Below are positions 35,126-44,243 of a stretch of 64,000 bases of DNA, one piece after another. The notes under the pieces were generated by a model, which did no database searches, was not told the DNA's origin, and saw only the letters and a list, made by a program, of their open reading frames with translations. Positions within the stretch are counted from its first letter, which is position 1, and every line of letters begins with the position of its first letter. Source of the stretch: Microbacterium sp. CFH 31415 (GTDB taxonomy: Bacteria; Actinomycetota; Actinomycetes; Actinomycetales; Microbacteriaceae). Location of the stretch: the NCBI RefSeq assembly GCF_022538185.1, contig NZ_JAKYXC010000017.1:51698-115697 (forward strand), read 5' to 3'. Position numbers and translations under genes: made by a program.

Positions 35126-36601
35126 TCAGATCTGCGGGTCGTCGACGATGACCTCGGAGGTCTTGTCCACGACCGGGATGGCTGCGGTGATCGTCTCGAG
35201 ACCCGACAGGCGCGCCGGCGACAGCTGCTTCGTCACCTCTTCGCGCGACATCAGCTCGGCCTCGACGACGAGGTCGGCGACGTTGCGCCCTGTGAGGAGG
35301 GCGGTCTTCGCGAGCGCCGCGGCCGCCGCGTAGCCGATGAAGGGCGTGAGCGCGGTGATGACGCCGACCGAGGCGCCGACCATCGCGCCGAGACGCTCAT
35401 GGTTGACCGTGATCCCGTCGACGCAGTTGACCCGCAGCGTGTGCATGCCGCGTCGCATCCACGTGATCGACTGGAAGATCGAGTGCGCGATGACCGGCTC
35501 GAACGCGTTGAGCTGCAGCTGCCCGCCCTCGACGGCCATCGTCACCGTGAGGTCGGCGCCGGCCACCGCGAAGGCGATCTGGTTGACCACCTCGGGGATG
35601 ACCGGGTTGACCTTGCCGGGCATGATGCTCGAGCCCGCCTGTCGCGCCGGCAGATTGATCTCGCCGAGACCCGCCTGCGGACCCGACGACAGCAGACGCA
35701 GGTCGTTGCAGATCTTCGAGAGCTTGATCGCGTTGCGCTTGAGCGACGACGAGAACGACATGAAGGCACCGGTGTCGCTCGTGGATTCGACGAGGTCGGT
35801 CGCGAGGTCGAGGTCGAGTCCGCTGATCAGGCGCAGGTGGCCGAGGACGGCTTTGCCGTAGTCGGGGTGCGTCGTGATGCCCGTGCCGATGGCCGTGGCG
35901 CCCATGTTGATCTCGTAGAGGAGGTACGCGTTCTCCTTGAGGCGGCTGTAGTCCTCACCGAGTGTCGTGGCGAATCCGTGGAACTCCTGGCCGAGGGTCA
36001 TCGGCACGGCATCCTGCAGCTGCGTGCGGCCGACCTTGAGCACGTCGTGGAACTCGACGGCCTTGGCGAGGAACGCGCGGCGCAGCAGATCGAGCTCTTC
36101 CAGCAGCGTCTGCAAGTCGAGGCCGAGGCCGACCTTGATCGCCGTCGGGTAGACGTCGTTGGTGGACTGGCTGCGGTTGGTGTCGTCGATCGGCGAGAGG
36201 AAGGCATAGTCGCCCTTCTCGCGTCCGGCGAGCTCGAGCGCGATGTTGGTGATGACCTCGTTCGCGTTCATGTTGGTCGACGTGCCCGCGCCGCCCTGGA
36301 TCACGCCCACGACGAACTGGTCGTGGTACTGACCGTCGATCACGAGCTGCGCAGCACGGTCGATCAGGTCGGCCTTCTCCGGGGAGAGCACGCCGATGTC
36401 GCGGTTCGCGCGGGCCGAGGCCTGCTTGACCATCGCGAGCGCTTTCACGAGGTCGCGGTAGACCGAGATCGGCCGCTTCGAGATCGGGAAGTTCTCGAGC
36501 GCCCGGGCAGTGTGGATGCCCCAGTAGGCGTCGGCGGGGATCTCAAGGGATCCGAGGGAGTCGGTCTCGGTGCGAGTGCGCGTCATTGCGTCCAGAGCCA
36601 T
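35126..36601 (-). CDS. aspA: aspartate ammonia-lyase
   Basis: Converts aspartate to fumarate and ammonia. The 491-residue protein belongs to the fumarase C/aspartase superfamily, with the catalytic-loop signature GSSIMPGKVNP near residue 325. QGGAGTSTNMNANEVI, STNDVYPTA and TQLQDAVPMT are also present; GAGTSTNMN and SSGPQAGLGEINLP favour aspartase over fumarase. The ATG at 36601 has AAGGAT upstream with wide spacing; a second ATG at 36586 is possible. The upstream gap holds a -10 (TAGGGT, 36654-36659) and a candidate operator. Confidence 0.92.
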   Translation of the reverse strand: MALDAMTRTRTETDSLGSLEIPADAYWGIHTARALENFPISKRPISVYRDLVKALAMVKQASARANRDIGVLSPEKADLIDRAAQLVIDGQYHDQFVVGVIQGGAGTSTNMNANEVITNIALELAGREKGDYAFLSPIDDTNRSQSTNDVYPTAIKVGLGLDLQTLLEELDLLRRAFLAKAVEFHDVLKVGRTQLQDAVPMTLGQEFHGFATTLGEDYSRLKENAYLLYEINMGATAIGTGITTHPDYGKAVLGHLRLISGLDLDLATDLVESTSDTGAFMSFSSSLKRNAIKLSKICNDLRLLSSGPQAGLGEINLPARQAGSSIMPGKVNPVIPEVVNQIAFAVAGADLTVTMAVEGGQLQLNAFEPVIAHSIFQSITWMRRGMHTLRVNCVDGITVNHERLGAMVGASVGVITALTPFIGYAAAAALAKTALLTGRNVADLVVEAELMSREEVTKQLSPARLSGLETITAAIPVVDKTSEVIVDDPQI

Positions 36602-36682
36602 GGTGATGTGAATCCTTGTGGGTCGGTCACGGCGGTGTGTGAGGGATGCCTTCACCCTACGCTCGCCCGGTGTGAGACGCGT

Positions 36683-36721
36683 GTGTACTCGGGGTACACC
36701 GGTCACCGTGCGGTATACACC
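36683..36721 (-). promoter_or_regulatory. candidate operator upstream of aspA
   Basis: The palindrome GTGTAC-TCGGG-GTACAC (36683-36699) is followed by the related sequence GGTATACACC (36712-36721). The first lies just upstream of the -35 position set by the aspA -10. No -35 consensus is seen, so this may be an activator site. GTATAC-type dyads are typical of GntR-family regulators; the identity here is inference. Confidence 0.5.
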
Positions 36722-36740
36722 GCGTCTAGCGCGACGGAGC

Positions 36741-37649
36741 TCAGCTCGGCTTGCGCGAGAAGGCCTCGAGCCGCTCTTCAGGGGTCAGCCGCGACATCCG
36801 CTCGACCCACTCCGCCGAGAAGTAGTCGCCCGTGGGGGCATCGACGACCGGCACGACGGCGTGCGTGATCGTGTCGTCGTAGACGTGGACGAGGTGGAAC
36901 GACTGACCGGCGTCCATACCGTTCACGTCGACGGCCGGGCGGGCCAGGTTCATCGTGTAGCAGGTGGCCGCGGCGACGCTCACGGGGACGCCCGCGAAGG
37001 TCCCGCTCGTCGAGTAGTGCAGGTGCCCCGCGAGGATGGCCCGGACGTCGGTGCCCGCGATGACCTCGGCGAGCCGGCCCTGATCGCGGAGCTCGAGGAT
37101 GTCGAACAGCGGGACGTGCGACGGCAGCGGCGGATGGTGCAGGGCGAGGATCGTGCCGAGTGGCGCCGGTGTGGACAGCACCTCGCGCAGCCAGGTGAGC
37201 TGCGCGGTGTCGAGGTCGCCGTGATGCCAGCCCGGCACGGTGGAGTCGAGCGCGACGAGGCGCAGGCCGCCGAGGTCCCACACGCCGGTCACCGGCTCCT
37301 CGGTGGGCTCGAGGTCGAGCAGCTCGCGCCGCAACGCGGGGCGCTCGTCGTGATTGCCGGCCACCCAGACCACCGGCGCGTCCAGGCGCGCCGCCACGGG
37401 TGCGACGGCCGCGCGCAGCGCCGCATAGGCCTCGGGCTCGCCCAGGTCGGTCAGGTCACCCGTGAAGACGATGGCATCGGGACGGATGCCGGTGGCCTCG
37501 GCCGCCTCGAGTGCGCGCCGGAGATTCGCCGCAGTGTCGAAGCGTCCGCCGAGCGCCCGATCGCCGGCGAGCAGGTGCGTGTCGCTGATGTGCAGCAGCG
37601 TGCGCCGCGCGGGAGGATACTGGCCGAACTGGACGGGGGCGGCTGGCAT
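36741..37649 (-). CDS. metallophosphoesterase (CpdA/Icc-like)
   Basis: Calcineurin-like phosphoesterase of 302 residues, probably a cyclic-nucleotide or similar phosphodiesterase. All metal-site motifs are present in order: HISDTHL, VFTGDLTDLG, VWVAGNHDERP, LALHHPP and AGHLHYS. No signal peptide. The ATG lies 7 nt after TAGGCT. In actinobacteria, members of this group include 3',5'-cAMP phosphodiesterases. Activity here is not shown. Confidence 0.9.
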   Translation of the reverse strand: MPAAPVQFGQYPPARRTLLHISDTHLLAGDRALGGRFDTAANLRRALEAAEATGIRPDAIVFTGDLTDLGEPEAYAALRAAVAPVAARLDAPVVWVAGNHDERPALRRELLDLEPTEEPVTGVWDLGGLRLVALDSTVPGWHHGDLDTAQLTWLREVLSTPAPLGTILALHHPPLPSHVPLFDILELRDQGRLAEVIAGTDVRAILAGHLHYSTSGTFAGVPVSVAAATCYTMNLARPAVDVNGMDAGQSFHLVHVYDDTITHAVVPVVDAPTGDYFSAEWVERMSRLTPEERLEAFSRKPS

Positions 37650-37697
37650 GCCTCTCAGCCTAGGCCGCGCCCTCGACGTGACGCGGGGAACGTCGCC

Positions 37698-38030
37698 TCA
37701 GTGGTTGAAGACGATCAGCAGCAGTCCGCCGAGCACCACGGCACCCGCGACGCCGAAGGAGAGGTACGCGCCGACGAGGGCGACGCGCTTCTGGCCGTCG
37801 GTGAGAGGACTCTTCTTGGCGGCCTTGGCGGCGGCCTTCTCGGCGCGACGCGCTTCCTTCTCGGTGATCACCGTGATCGCGTCGGTGAACTCCGCCGGGG
37901 CGACCACCGGGGCGCGACCGGCACGCACGAGCAGTCGCAGGCCGACCGCGTACGCGCTCACCACGATCGTGGCCGCGAGGAACGCCGCGATGAACACCTG
38001 CACGAACGCGATCCAGTTGATGACGATCAT
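37698..38030 (-). CDS. small membrane protein coupled to the phosphate transporter
   Basis: 110-residue protein with two membrane helices (about 8-30 and 88-107) joined by a cytosolic, lysine/alanine-rich helix containing EKEARRAEKAAAKAAKK. No family recognised. Its ATG overlaps the stop of the PiT gene (ATGA), so it is probably made with the transporter and may be an accessory subunit; this is inference. Confidence 0.75.
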   Translation of the reverse strand: MIVINWIAFVQVFIAAFLAATIVVSAYAVGLRLLVRAGRAPVVAPAEFTDAITVITEKEARRAEKAAAKAAKKSPLTDGQKRVALVGAYLSFGVAGAVVLGGLLLIVFNH

Positions 38031-39328
38031 GCGCCGGCTCCGTCCCTCGGCCCGCGGGAAGATCGCTCGGCGGCCTTGGCGGCCTTGGCGGCCTTCTTGG
38101 CCTCGGCGGCCTGCGCGGCCCGCTGGCGCGCCTCGTCGCGCGCGATCGCACGCTGACGGCGCGTGGGCGGGGGGTTGCGCTTGACCTTGACGGCCTTGCC
38201 GGAGTGCGCGACTTCACTCATGGCGTTGCCGGCATTGACCTCGTCGCGGCGGGAGCGCAGGAACAGCCCGGCGATGATCGCCACGGCGAGCACCGCGTCG
38301 ACGGCGATGCCCCACACGCCGAACCACACGACCAGCAGGGCGGCGAGTGCGCCGACCCCGCCGGCTGCGGGGAGCGTGAGGATCCAGCCGATCATGATGC
38401 GGCCCGCGGTGCGCCACCGCACCTTCGAGCCGCGGCGCCCGAGGCCCGAGCCGATCACGGAGCCCGAGGCGACCTGCGTGGTCGACAGCGCGAAGCCCAG
38501 GGCGCTCGACGCGAGGATCGTGGCGGCGGTGGAGCTCTCCGCCGAGAAGCCCTGTGCGGGCTTGACGTCGGTCAGTCCCTTGCCGAGGGTGCGGATGATG
38601 CGCCAGCCCCCCATGTAGGTGCCGAGGGCGATGGTCACGGCGCAGGCGACGATGACCCACAGCTCGGGCTCGTCGCTGGTCTGCCAGCCGACCGTGATGA
38701 GGAGGAGCGTGATGACGCCCATCGTCTTCTGCGCGTCGTTCGTGCCGTGAGCGAGCGCCACCAGCGACGACGTGAAGATCTGGCCCACCCGGAAGCCGTC
38801 GCGACCGTCGGGCTTGCTGTCGTAGCGGCGCGTGATCGCGTAGGCGAGCTTGGTCGCCGTGAACGCGATGATCCCGGCGGTGAGCGGGGCGATGACGGCC
38901 GGCAGGACGACCTTCGAGACCACCACGCTGAAGTTCACGGCCGTCGCGCCGACGCCGACGATCGTCGCTCCGATGAGTCCGCCGAAGAGAGCGTGCGACG
39001 AACTGGACGGCAGACCCAGCAGCCAGGTGATCATGTTCCACGTGATCGCGCCTATCAGGCCCGCGAAGATCACCGCCGGGAGGATCGACGACGATATGTC
39101 CTCCTCATGGATGATCCCGCCCGAGATCGTCTTCGCCACCTCCGTCGACAGGAACGCACCCACCAGGTTGAGCACCGCGGCCAGCAGCACGGCGACCTTC
39201 GGCTTGAGGGCACCCGTGGCGATGGGCGTCGCCATCGCGTTCGCGGTGTCGTGGAATCCGTTCGTGAAATCGAAGAACAGCGCCAGCGCGATCGTCAGCA
39301 CGACGATGATGAGGGTTGCGGTTTCCAC
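38027..39328 (-). CDS. pit: inorganic phosphate transporter, PiT family
   Basis: Cation- or proton-coupled phosphate transporter of 433 residues with about ten helices. Both PiT repeats show the signature: FFDFTNGFHDTANAMATPIAT in the first (FDFTNGFHDTANA) and VALAHGTNDAQKTMG in the second. GLPSSSSHALFGGLIGA is also typical. A basic tail of about 50 residues (AEAKKAAKAAKAAERSS) extends into the cytosol. The small partner gene follows with an ATGA overlap. The upstream gap carries a candidate PhoP box. Confidence 0.94.
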   Translation of the reverse strand: METATLIIVVLTIALALFFDFTNGFHDTANAMATPIATGALKPKVAVLLAAVLNLVGAFLSTEVAKTISGGIIHEEDISSSILPAVIFAGLIGAITWNMITWLLGLPSSSSHALFGGLIGATIVGVGATAVNFSVVVSKVVLPAVIAPLTAGIIAFTATKLAYAITRRYDSKPDGRDGFRVGQIFTSSLVALAHGTNDAQKTMGVITLLLITVGWQTSDEPELWVIVACAVTIALGTYMGGWRIIRTLGKGLTDVKPAQGFSAESSTAATILASSALGFALSTTQVASGSVIGSGLGRRGSKVRWRTAGRIMIGWILTLPAAGGVGALAALLVVWFGVWGIAVDAVLAVAIIAGLFLRSRRDEVNAGNAMSEVAHSGKAVKVKRNPPPTRRQRAIARDEARQRAAQAAEAKKAAKAAKAAERSSRGPRDGAGA

Positions 39329-39392
39329 CGTTCGCTTTCCGAAGAGGGGGTGTGGAGAGGAGTGCCGACGGGATCGGCGTGACGAACGAACA

Positions 39393-39410
39393 GTTCACCG
39401 TGAGTTCAGG
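39393..39410. promoter_or_regulatory. candidate PhoP box
   Basis: Two direct repeats GTTCACC and GTTCAGG with an 11-bp period (GTTCACCGTGAGTTCAGG). This is the layout of actinobacterial PhoP boxes, and it sits between the pit start and its predicted promoter. If the promoter below is right, the box is downstream of the mRNA start, which would fit repression better than activation. Confidence 0.5.
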
Positions 39411-39431
39411 TACCGGCAACCGGCCAGAAGA

Positions 39432-39467
39432 ATCCTTACACCGCCCTCGCCTCCGGTCAACTTGACA
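39432..39467. promoter_or_regulatory. pit promoter with a palindromic -35 region
   Basis: On the minus strand TTGACC (39455-39460) is followed after 16 bp by TAAGGA(T), a sigma-70-type promoter for pit. TTGACA on the plus strand (39462-39467) faces the other way. Together they form the palindrome GTCAACTTGAC. The plus-strand copy has no well-spaced -10. Confidence 0.5.
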
Positions 39468-39516
39468 GGGCCTCTCACAGGTACAGCGCAGGCCGGCGGG
39501 GTCTAGCGTGGATGCC

Positions 39517-41640
39517 GTGACCGTCCACGACATCCCTGCCGCAGCATCCGCCCCCGTCGCCGACTCGCGCCCGATCGTGCGCACCCACCACGGCGACGAC
39601 GTCGAAGACCGCTACGAGTGGTTCCGGGCCAAGGACGACTCGGCCGTCATCGCGCACCTCGAGGCCGAGAACGCCTACACCGACTCCCGTACGTCGCACC
39701 TGGCCGGATTGCGCGAGCGCATCTTCGAGGAGATCAAGGGTCGCACCCTCGAGACCGACCTGTCCGTGCCGACGCGGCGCGGGGACTGGTGGTACTACGG
39801 TCGCACCGTCGAGGGCGAGCAGTACGGCATCCAGTGCCGAGCTCCGCTCTCCTCGCCCGACGACTGGACGCCGCCGGAGCTCTCCCCCGATGTCGACGTT
39901 CCGGGAGAGCAGGTGCTGCTCGACAGCAACGTCGAGGCCGAGGGCCACGAGTTCTTCTCCCTCGGGAGTTTCGAGGTCTCGACCGACGGCCGGCTGATGC
40001 TCTACGGCGTCGACGTAGCCGGCGACGAGCGGTACACGCTGCGCGTGCGCGACCTCGCGACGGGCGAGCAGCTGCCCGACGTGATCGAAGGCACCTTCGC
40101 CGGCGCGACGTTCTCGCCCGACGGCCGCTTCATCGTGTACACGACCGTCGACGATGCGTGGCGCCCCGACACGGTCCGGCTGCACGAGCTCGGCACCCCG
40201 GTCGACAGCGACGAGAAGCTCTATCACGAGCCCGACGAGCGGTACTGGGTCGGCGCCGGCTTCACGCGCAGCGACCGCTACCTCGTGATCGAGATCGGCT
40301 CGTCCATCACGTCCGAGGAGTGGCTGCTCGACGCCGACGACCTGCGCGGCGAGCCTCGCGTCGTGTGGCCGCGGGCGGAGGGCGTCGAGTACGAGTCCGC
40401 GCATGCCGTGATCGACGGCGAGGACGTGCTGTTCATCCTCCACAACGACGGGGCACTCGACTTCGAGCTGGTCCGGGTCGCGGCATCCGATCCCGCCGGT
40501 GATCGCTCCGTCGTGATCCCCCACCAGCCCGGCCATCGCCTCCTGGGCGTCTCGACGTTCCGCGACTGGGGCGTGGTCGGCTACCGCCGCGGCGGACTCC
40601 CCCGCCTCGGCATGCTCGACTACGCGAGCGGCGCGGTGAGCGAGATCGAGTTCGACGAGCCGCTGTACTCCGTCGGCACAGGAGGCAACCCCGAATGGGC
40701 GCCGCCGCTTCTGCGCCTCGGCTACGGCTCGTTCGTCACGCCGGGGACTGTGTTCGACTACGACGTCGCCACGGGCGAGCGGCTGCTGCGCAAGCGCCAG
40801 CCGGTGCTCGGCGGGTACGACCCCGACGACTACGCGCAGGCACGGGTGTGGGCGACCGCCCAGGACGGGACCCAGATCCCGATCTCGCTCGTCTGGAAGC
40901 GTTCCTTCGGCGACGCCGGCGCCGCGACCCGCCCGGTGCACCTCTACGGGTACGGCTCGTACGAGCACTCGATCGAGCCCGGCCTGTCGATCGCGCGGCT
41001 CTCCGAGCTCGACCGCGGCGTGCTGTTCGCCGTGGCGCACGTCCGCGGCGGCGGCGAGATGGGCCGCCAGTGGTACGAGGATGGCAAGCTCCTCAGCAAG
41101 CGCAACACCTTCACCGACTTCGTCGACTGCGCCCGCCACCTGATCGACAACGGGTACACGACGCCGACGCAGCTGGTCGCCGAGGGCGGATCGGCCGGCG
41201 GCCTGCTGATGGGCGCCGTCGCGAACCTCGCCCCCGAGCTGTTCGCCGGGATCCTCGCCGTCGTGCCGTTCGTCGACGCCCTCACCACGGTGCTCGACCC
41301 GTCGCTGCCGCTGACGGTGATCGAGTGGGACGAGTGGGGCGACCCGCTGCACAACCCCGACGTGTACGCGTACATGAAGTCGTACTCGCCGTACGAGAAC
41401 GTGCGGACGGATGCCTCGTACCCGAAGATCCTCGCCGTGACCTCGCTCAACGACACGCGTGTGCTCTACGTCGAGCCGGCGAAGTGGGTTGCGCGCCTGC
41501 GCGAGGTCGGCGCCGACGCGCTCCTCAAGTGCGAGATGGTCGCCGGCCACGGCGGCGTCTCCGGGCGCTACAACTCCTGGCGCGAGCGGGCGTTCGAACT
41601 GGCCTGGCTGCTCGACACGCTCGGCGTCGCCGACGCCTGA
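39517..41640 (+). CDS. ptrB: S9 family oligopeptidase B
   Basis: Cytosolic serine peptidase of 707 residues that cuts short peptides, typically after basic residues. The N-terminal beta-propeller covers about residues 70-390 and the alpha/beta-hydrolase domain follows. The nucleophile lies in EGGSAGGLLMG near residue 564, with the acid in TSLNDTRV and the base in AGHGGVSGRY. AHVRGGGEMGRQWYEDGK is typical of oligopeptidase B. I choose the GTG at 39517, 7 nt after TAGCGT (39504-39509); a GTG at 39508 lies inside that element. A perfect hairpin terminates it. Confidence 0.93.
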   Translation: MTVHDIPAAASAPVADSRPIVRTHHGDDVEDRYEWFRAKDDSAVIAHLEAENAYTDSRTSHLAGLRERIFEEIKGRTLETDLSVPTRRGDWWYYGRTVEGEQYGIQCRAPLSSPDDWTPPELSPDVDVPGEQVLLDSNVEAEGHEFFSLGSFEVSTDGRLMLYGVDVAGDERYTLRVRDLATGEQLPDVIEGTFAGATFSPDGRFIVYTTVDDAWRPDTVRLHELGTPVDSDEKLYHEPDERYWVGAGFTRSDRYLVIEIGSSITSEEWLLDADDLRGEPRVVWPRAEGVEYESAHAVIDGEDVLFILHNDGALDFELVRVAASDPAGDRSVVIPHQPGHRLLGVSTFRDWGVVGYRRGGLPRLGMLDYASGAVSEIEFDEPLYSVGTGGNPEWAPPLLRLGYGSFVTPGTVFDYDVATGERLLRKRQPVLGGYDPDDYAQARVWATAQDGTQIPISLVWKRSFGDAGAATRPVHLYGYGSYEHSIEPGLSIARLSELDRGVLFAVAHVRGGGEMGRQWYEDGKLLSKRNTFTDFVDCARHLIDNGYTTPTQLVAEGGSAGGLLMGAVANLAPELFAGILAVVPFVDALTTVLDPSLPLTVIEWDEWGDPLHNPDVYAYMKSYSPYENVRTDASYPKILAVTSLNDTRVLYVEPAKWVARLREVGADALLKCEMVAGHGGVSGRYNSWRERAFELAWLLDTLGVADA

Positions 41641-41660
41641 CCCGGGGTCGGGTCAGGTTC

Positions 41661-41690
41661 GGGGAGCGGATGCCGCGGCATCCGCTCCCC
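41661..41690 (+). terminator. perfect palindromic terminator
   Basis: A 30-bp perfect palindrome with half-sequence GGGGAGCGGATGCCG, 20 bp past the peptidase stop, followed by TTCGTTCTTG. It fits an intrinsic terminator and contains both GGATGCC and GGCATCC. Confidence 0.8.
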
Positions 41691-41740
41691 TTCGTTCTTG
41701 TCAGCGCAACCCGTTGGTATGGCGACGCCACTTGCCCGCA

Positions 41741-41805
41741 ACAGGTGTTCTGGCGAGTGCAGGTCGATTCGCCGCCAGTTCGCCTACCTTCGCCGGAACA
41801 CCTGT
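41741..41805. repeat. hairpin element, copy A
   Basis: 65-bp imperfect palindrome with 15-bp arms ACAGGTGTTCTGGCG and CGCCGGAACACCTGT (one G-T wobble), and an inner AGGT/ACCT pairing. First of three related copies around the DUF559 gene. Confidence 0.85.
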
Positions 41806-41855
41806 CCTCGGCAAGGAGCCGGGCGCTGCCCTTCGCGCGAGCCCGTCGCCCGGTG

Positions 41856-41918
41856 CAGGTGATCTGGCGCATGCAGGTCGGATTGACGCCCATCGCCCTC
41901 CCTTCGCCAGAGCACCTG
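41856..41918. repeat. hairpin element, copy B
   Basis: 63-bp copy with arms CAGGTGATCTGGCG and CGCCAGAGCACCTG. It lies 115 bp after copy A in the same orientation. The 28 bp at 41842-41869 match 42930-42957 at 27 positions, so the similarity to copy C extends 14 bp outside the hairpin. Confidence 0.85.
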
Positions 41919-42038
41919 TTCTGGGGAGGGTGGAGCCGAAGGTCGGCGACTCCTCCACCGAGGAAGGGAACGGAACGTCTTCCCCCGATCATCGGGACAG
42001 AATGCCTGACGCCGCTCTTCGGAGACAGGCTGGGCAAC

Positions 42039-42950
42039 GTGGCTCAGATCGTCGAACCCGCCATCGTCGCCCGGCGCCGAGCGCTCATTGCATGGACGCA
42101 CCGGCGACACGGCGTGAGCCACACGTCGGATGCGCGCGCAGCGGGCTTCAGCCGGTACGAGATGGCCGACGCCGTGTCCACCGGCGGGCTCGTGCGTGTC
42201 CGTCGGTCGTGGCTCGTCACGCCGGACTGCGATCCTCGGCGCGTCATCGCCGCCTCCCACGGCGGCCGCGTCACGTGTGTGAGCGCCGCCGGACTGCTCG
42301 GGCTGTGGGTCCCGCCGACCGAAGACGATGCCGGCGGCATTGCTCAGCCCATTCACGTCGCCGTTCCCGGCACCTCCTCACGACATCCGAGCGACGACAC
42401 CGTGCTCCACTGGGCGACCGGACCGGCGCCGGTCGGCCGCAACATGACCGATGAGCCGATCCTCAACGTGCTGTTCCATGTCGCCCACTGCCTGCCGCGA
42501 TCGGACGCGCTCGCGGTGTGGGAGTCGGCGATTCGGAAGAAGCTCACCGACCCGGCGGTGCTTCGTCATGTTGCTTGGCGGCGAGCGGAGGCGATCGCCT
42601 TGGCCGACCTCGCGTCGTCACTGTCCGACTCAGGTCTCGAGACGCGCTTCGTCGACGGAATGCGGCAGGCTGGAGTGTCGGTTCGGCAGCAGATCTGGAT
42701 CGACGGTCATCCGCTGGATGGACTCATCGGCGACTCGCTCGCCGTTCAGCTCGACGGCTTCGAGCACCACGGCAACCCGAGCGCCCGGCGCCGGGATCTC
42801 GCCGCCGACGCACGTCTGGTCACGCGCGGCTTCGTGGTCCTCAGGTTCGACTACCAGCAGGTGCTGTTCGGGTGGGACATCGTGCGGGAGACGGTACTGA
42901 CGGCGATGGCCCAGGGCGCACACGAGCGACCCGTCGCCCGGTACAGGTGA
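42039..42950 (+). CDS. DUF559 protein with an AbiEi-like winged-helix N-terminus
   Basis: 303-residue protein. The N-terminal region (VSHTSDARAAGFSRYEMADA...VRRSWLV) resembles the winged helix of AbiEi-type antitoxins. The C-terminal 110 residues match DUF559, a Vsr/PD-(D/E)XK-like nuclease fold: LIGDSLAVQLDGFEHHG, then RRRDLAADARLVTRGFVVLRF. Aspartates at the expected metal site are present, but the usual acidic residue of the ExD-type motif is Gln (VQLDG). The GTG start lies 7 nt after CAGGCT. Three hairpin copies bracket the gene, and copy C overlaps its last codons. No partner toxin gene is adjacent. Codon usage is less GC-skewed than in its neighbours, suggesting acquisition. Confidence 0.75.
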   Translation: MAQIVEPAIVARRRALIAWTHRRHGVSHTSDARAAGFSRYEMADAVSTGGLVRVRRSWLVTPDCDPRRVIAASHGGRVTCVSAAGLLGLWVPPTEDDAGGIAQPIHVAVPGTSSRHPSDDTVLHWATGPAPVGRNMTDEPILNVLFHVAHCLPRSDALAVWESAIRKKLTDPAVLRHVAWRRAEAIALADLASSLSDSGLETRFVDGMRQAGVSVRQQIWIDGHPLDGLIGDSLAVQLDGFEHHGNPSARRRDLAADARLVTRGFVVLRFDYQQVLFGWDIVRETVLTAMAQGAHERPVARYR

Positions 42951-43007
42951 TCTGGCGACCGCAGGACACCTCGGGCAGGTGCCGCCCTGCGCTCGGCAGA
43001 ACACCTG
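42944..43007. repeat. hairpin element, copy C
   Basis: 64-bp copy with arms CAGGTGATCTGGCGA and TCGGCAGAACACCTG (two mismatches) and a perfect inner GCAGG/CCTGC stem. Its first 7 bp are the last codons and stop of the DUF559 gene. Confidence 0.85.
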
Positions 43008-43020
43008 TTCTCGGCGAGTG

Positions 43021-43084
43021 GCGAGGTGGAGGTGGAGGTGGAGGTCGAGGTGGAGGTGGCGAGGTCGTGGTGGAGGTGGGGGTG
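43021..43084. repeat. degenerate GGTGGA hexanucleotide tract
   Basis: About ten units of GGTGGA and one-base variants directly follow hairpin copy C, in the gap before the pfkA stop. No gene is read through it convincingly. Confidence 0.75.
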
Positions 43085-43135
43085 CCGGTGACGGATGCCG
43101 CGGGACGGCGATCCGCGGAACCCCCGCCGCCAGGC

Positions 43136-44164
<1,029 letters not shown>

Positions 44165-44243
44165 AGCTGTGTTCCTCGCTGTCGGGAGAAGAGGGTCGGC
44201 GACGCTGCCTCCCCCGACATTAGCCGCACTGCCACCCGCCCTG

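Noticed and set aside
42039..42950. Type IV toxin-antitoxin (AbiE) system
   Set aside because: Only an AbiEi-like N-terminal winged helix is seen; no AbiEii nucleotidyltransferase gene lies next to it.
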